Positions 5,809-6,618 of a stretch of DNA of 6,618 bases are shown here, in pieces (positions within the stretch are counted from its first letter, which is position 1; each line of letters starts with the position of its first letter). A model generated the notes under the pieces. The model worked only from the letters and a program-made list of their open reading frames with translations, was not told where the DNA came from and searched no databases. The translations under genes were made by a program, and so were the position numbers. The stretch covers positions 1-6,618 of the forward strand of contig SKOL01000371.1 of the NCBI GenBank assembly GCA_007120055.1, written 5' to 3'. The DNA comes from Anaerobacillus sp. GTDB lineage: Bacteria; Bacillota; Bacilli; Bacillales_H; Anaerobacillaceae.

Positions 5809-5841
5809 CCGCCTAGCCCCGTCCAAGGAATAGGTAGTTAC
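5805..5841. terminator. Antisense-RNA terminator at the toxin B stop
   Basis: gtaaccgcct (5805-5814) pairs with aggtagttac (5832-5841) over 10 positions, with one wobble and one mismatch. Reading the minus strand, the hairpin is followed by ttttttctttcttt (5804-5791), a good T tract. The antisense RNA would end inside the last codons of the toxin gene. The stop codon itself lies in the stem. Confidence 0.65.
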
Positions 5842-5953
5842 TTCTTCATAAAAATACATCACTTTTGGTCAGCCTGCTTACTACCTGAGTTACTTCGTGC
5901 AAGCATGCGACGAGTAATCGCAGGAGCAACTTCATGCGGCATGTAGTTGCATT

Positions 5954-5990
5954 GGCCGAGTGTTGGTAGCGCTCGGTCACTTTTTATTTT
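5954..5990 (+). terminator. Intrinsic terminator of toxin B mRNA
   Basis: A 9-bp stem (ggccgagtg at 5954-5962 with cgctcggtc at 5970-5978, two G-U pairs) has a 7-nt loop, followed by tttttatttt as in copy A. It gives the toxin mRNA a 3' untranslated region of about 180 nt, unusually long for a 34-codon gene. That length is explained by the overlap with the antisense RNA. Confidence 0.8.
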
Positions 5991-6007
5991 GGTTGATTTC
6001 TACTTTT

Positions 6008-6037
6008 AGTATACACAATTCATAGCTGTTTTAGCAA
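6008..6037 (-). promoter_or_regulatory. Antisense RNA promoter, copy B
   Basis: On the minus strand, TTGCTA (6037-6032) and TATACT (6013-6008) are separated by 18 bp. Hexamers and spacing are identical to copy A. The RNA is expected to start near 6001. Confidence 0.75.
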
Positions 6038-6047
6038 TTTCGTTCGA

Positions 6048-6252
6048 TTATTTTGAAAAGACTGTATTTTTGTCTGACAAGAGTTCAGCTAGCTTTTTAT
6101 AATAACAGTGATGTAGTAGATAGTTTTTGTTTTAACTTTTCTAGTTTAGTGGATGCTTCAACGACTTTTTTATAAAAAGCCAGTTCTGTCTCTGGATCAA
6201 CGTAATGTCTTTGAGTCATAGTAAAAAACAGGTTATCACCTTGTGCAAACAC
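6048..6252 (-). pseudogene. Frameshifted gene fragment, unrecognised
   Basis: Minus-strand codons from 6252 read GDNLFFTMTQRHYVDPETEL, then AFYKKVVEASTKLEKLKQKL, and stop at 6097 (TAA). Moving to the next frame in the run ttattataaaaag restores a protein-like sequence, YYKKLAELLSDKNTVFSK, ending at the TAA at 6050-6048. The two parts read as one C-terminal segment of about 65 residues broken by a single-base indel near 6097-6105. Upstream of 6252 the frame meets a TAG at once and all minus frames are poor, so the 5' part is gone. A 40-codon ORF from the ATG at 6219 is possible but has no ribosome binding site at a normal distance. I do not recognise the family. Confidence 0.45.
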
Positions 6253-6473
6253 CTATTTCAGGAATTGAAAAATTAAGATCTAGAGTAGAGATAGATTATG
6301 GCGAAATCGGAATTAATAACAAACAACCATTCAAGAGAGCTAACTTGGGTAGGTTATTAGAATTGAATGTGAAAGTGAACACAGAAAAAAACAGCACCAT
6401 CTTGGTGTTCGTTCACTGTGACGCCCCGAAAAATCTTGTTTCACAGGAGTGTTTCACAATTGATAAAACATAA
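6243..6473 (+). CDS. Doubtful hypothetical ORF, possibly a relic
   Basis: A 76-codon plus-strand frame starts at a GTG (6243) with no visible Shine-Dalgarno and ends at the TAA at 6471-6473. The frame stays open upstream only to a TAA at 6222-6224. The product has mixed composition (PISGIEKLRSRVEIDYGEIG early, QPFKRANLGRLLELNVKVN in the middle) and no signal, membrane span or motif that I know. It is open longer than the opposite strand, which is full of stops, so it may be a worn gene fragment. The stop codon lies at the base of a 15-bp inverted repeat. The start overlaps the minus-strand fragment at 6048-6252 by a few codons. Confidence 0.25.
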   Translation: MQTPISGIEKLRSRVEIDYGEIGINNKQPFKRANLGRLLELNVKVNTEKNSTILVFVHCDAPKNLVSQECFTIDKT

Positions 6474-6505
6474 GCGCAAACCATATAGAGTATGGTTTGC
6501 GCTTA
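6471..6505. terminator. Perfect 15-bp inverted repeat, possible bidirectional terminator
   Basis: taagcgcaaaccata (6471-6485) pairs perfectly with tatggtttgcgctta (6491-6505) around a 5-nt loop. Each arm carries a TAA at its outer end: one stops the plus-strand ORF at 6473, the other would stop a minus-strand frame at 6503. No strong T tract follows on the plus strand; the minus strand continues tgttttatc. A terminator is likely; a mobile-element end is an alternative without support. Confidence 0.5.
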
Positions 6506-6618
6506 AATGTAGAATATATTATTTAGTGAGTGTAACATAATGCTAATGAGCGGTAATGGGTCTTTTATATCGGCACATTTTAAATCGATTAACTTACACA
6601 TTATTCTTTTCTTGTTTA
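6503..6618 (-). CDS. Possible C-terminal end of a minus-strand ORF (partial)
   Basis: A minus-strand frame is open from the window edge to the TAA at 6505-6503 and reads, toward its end, KDPLPLISIMLHSLNNIFYI. It ends exactly in the inverted repeat at 6471-6505, as a gene meeting its terminator would. At about 37 codons, an open frame in AT-rich DNA can be chance, and I recognise no family. Sequence beyond the right edge would decide. Confidence 0.2.
   Translation of the reverse strand, partial: NKKRIMCKLIDLKCADIKDPLPLISIMLHSLNNIFYI

Larger units (their letters stand above)
5791..6001 (-). ncRNA. Predicted antisense antitoxin RNA, copy B
   Basis: A minus-strand RNA of about 210 nt is predicted. 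It runs from near 6001, below the promoter at 6037-6008, to the T tract at 5804-5791. It is complementary to the toxin B mRNA 3' region and last codons. It is about 60 nt longer than its copy A counterpart, mainly because of a 52-nt insertion between the shared ggtcagcc (5867-5874) and the 35-bp core (5930-5964). The insertion folds as an imperfect hairpin (5884-5897 with 5911-5924). Conservation of core, terminator hairpin and promoter with copy A supports a working antitoxin. Confidence 0.68.

Noticed and set aside
6375..6416. Nested inverted repeats (gtgaac with gttcac, and agcacc with ggtgtt)
   Set aside because: The arms are short and separated by internal loops of unequal size; no T tract follows, so neither a terminator nor a riboswitch can be supported.
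6437..6458. Direct repeat tgtttcaca (6437-6445 and 6450-6458)
   Set aside because: Only two 9-base copies 13 bases apart in AT-rich DNA, with no promoter nearby; too weak to call an operator.

Overview
The window looks like a low-GC, endospore-former-type Firmicute of the Bacillaceae. The reasons are AT-rich intergenic DNA, strong AGGAGG-type ribosome binding sites, Gram-positive lipoproteins, two peptidoglycan amidases with SLH or CWB2 wall-binding domains, and small holin-like type I toxins of a kind common in Bacillus. The secreted proteins have Glu/Asp-rich linkers, which is compatible with an alkaliphilic or salt-tolerant lifestyle but does not prove it. The species cannot be named from this window.

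Layout, left to right. Positions 1-236 hold the 3' end of a holin-like toxin gene, its terminator, and a convergent antisense RNA with its own promoter. Positions 242-397 are a decayed C-terminal scrap of a non-hydrolysing UDP-GlcNAc 2-epimerase, followed by a REP-like palindrome and a good intrinsic terminator (451-507). A single-gene unit for an unrecognised lipoprotein follows (713-1426), closed by a 22-bp stem terminator. Next is a lipoprotein with SLH modules and a C-terminal Amidase_2/PGRP domain (1770-3182). Convergent to it, on the minus strand, is a secreted Amidase_3 enzyme with three internal ~45-residue repeats and three CWB2 domains (5409-3319). A second, complete type I toxin-antitoxin locus lies at 5633-6037, in the same orientation as the first. 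The right edge (6048-6618) is degraded: a frameshifted minus-strand gene fragment, a doubtful plus-strand ORF, a perfect 15-bp inverted repeat and perhaps the end of another minus-strand ORF.

How the parts relate. The two amidases both cut the MurNAc-L-Ala bond, but they belong to unrelated families and use different wall-anchoring modules, so they probably act at different places or times in wall turnover. The epimerase scrap is of a family that makes ManNAc for secondary wall polymers, the ligand class of SLH domains; this link is circumstantial. The two toxin-antitoxin copies flank the wall-gene block as direct repeats. They share a perfect 35-bp core, the terminator hairpin and the antisense promoter, while the toxin coding ends have diverged. 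The most notable items are this pair of RNA-regulated toxin loci, including an SD-masking hairpin and a 52-nt hairpin insertion in copy B, and the lipobox + SLH + amidase architecture. I see no CRISPR array, tRNA, rRNA or intact transposase.
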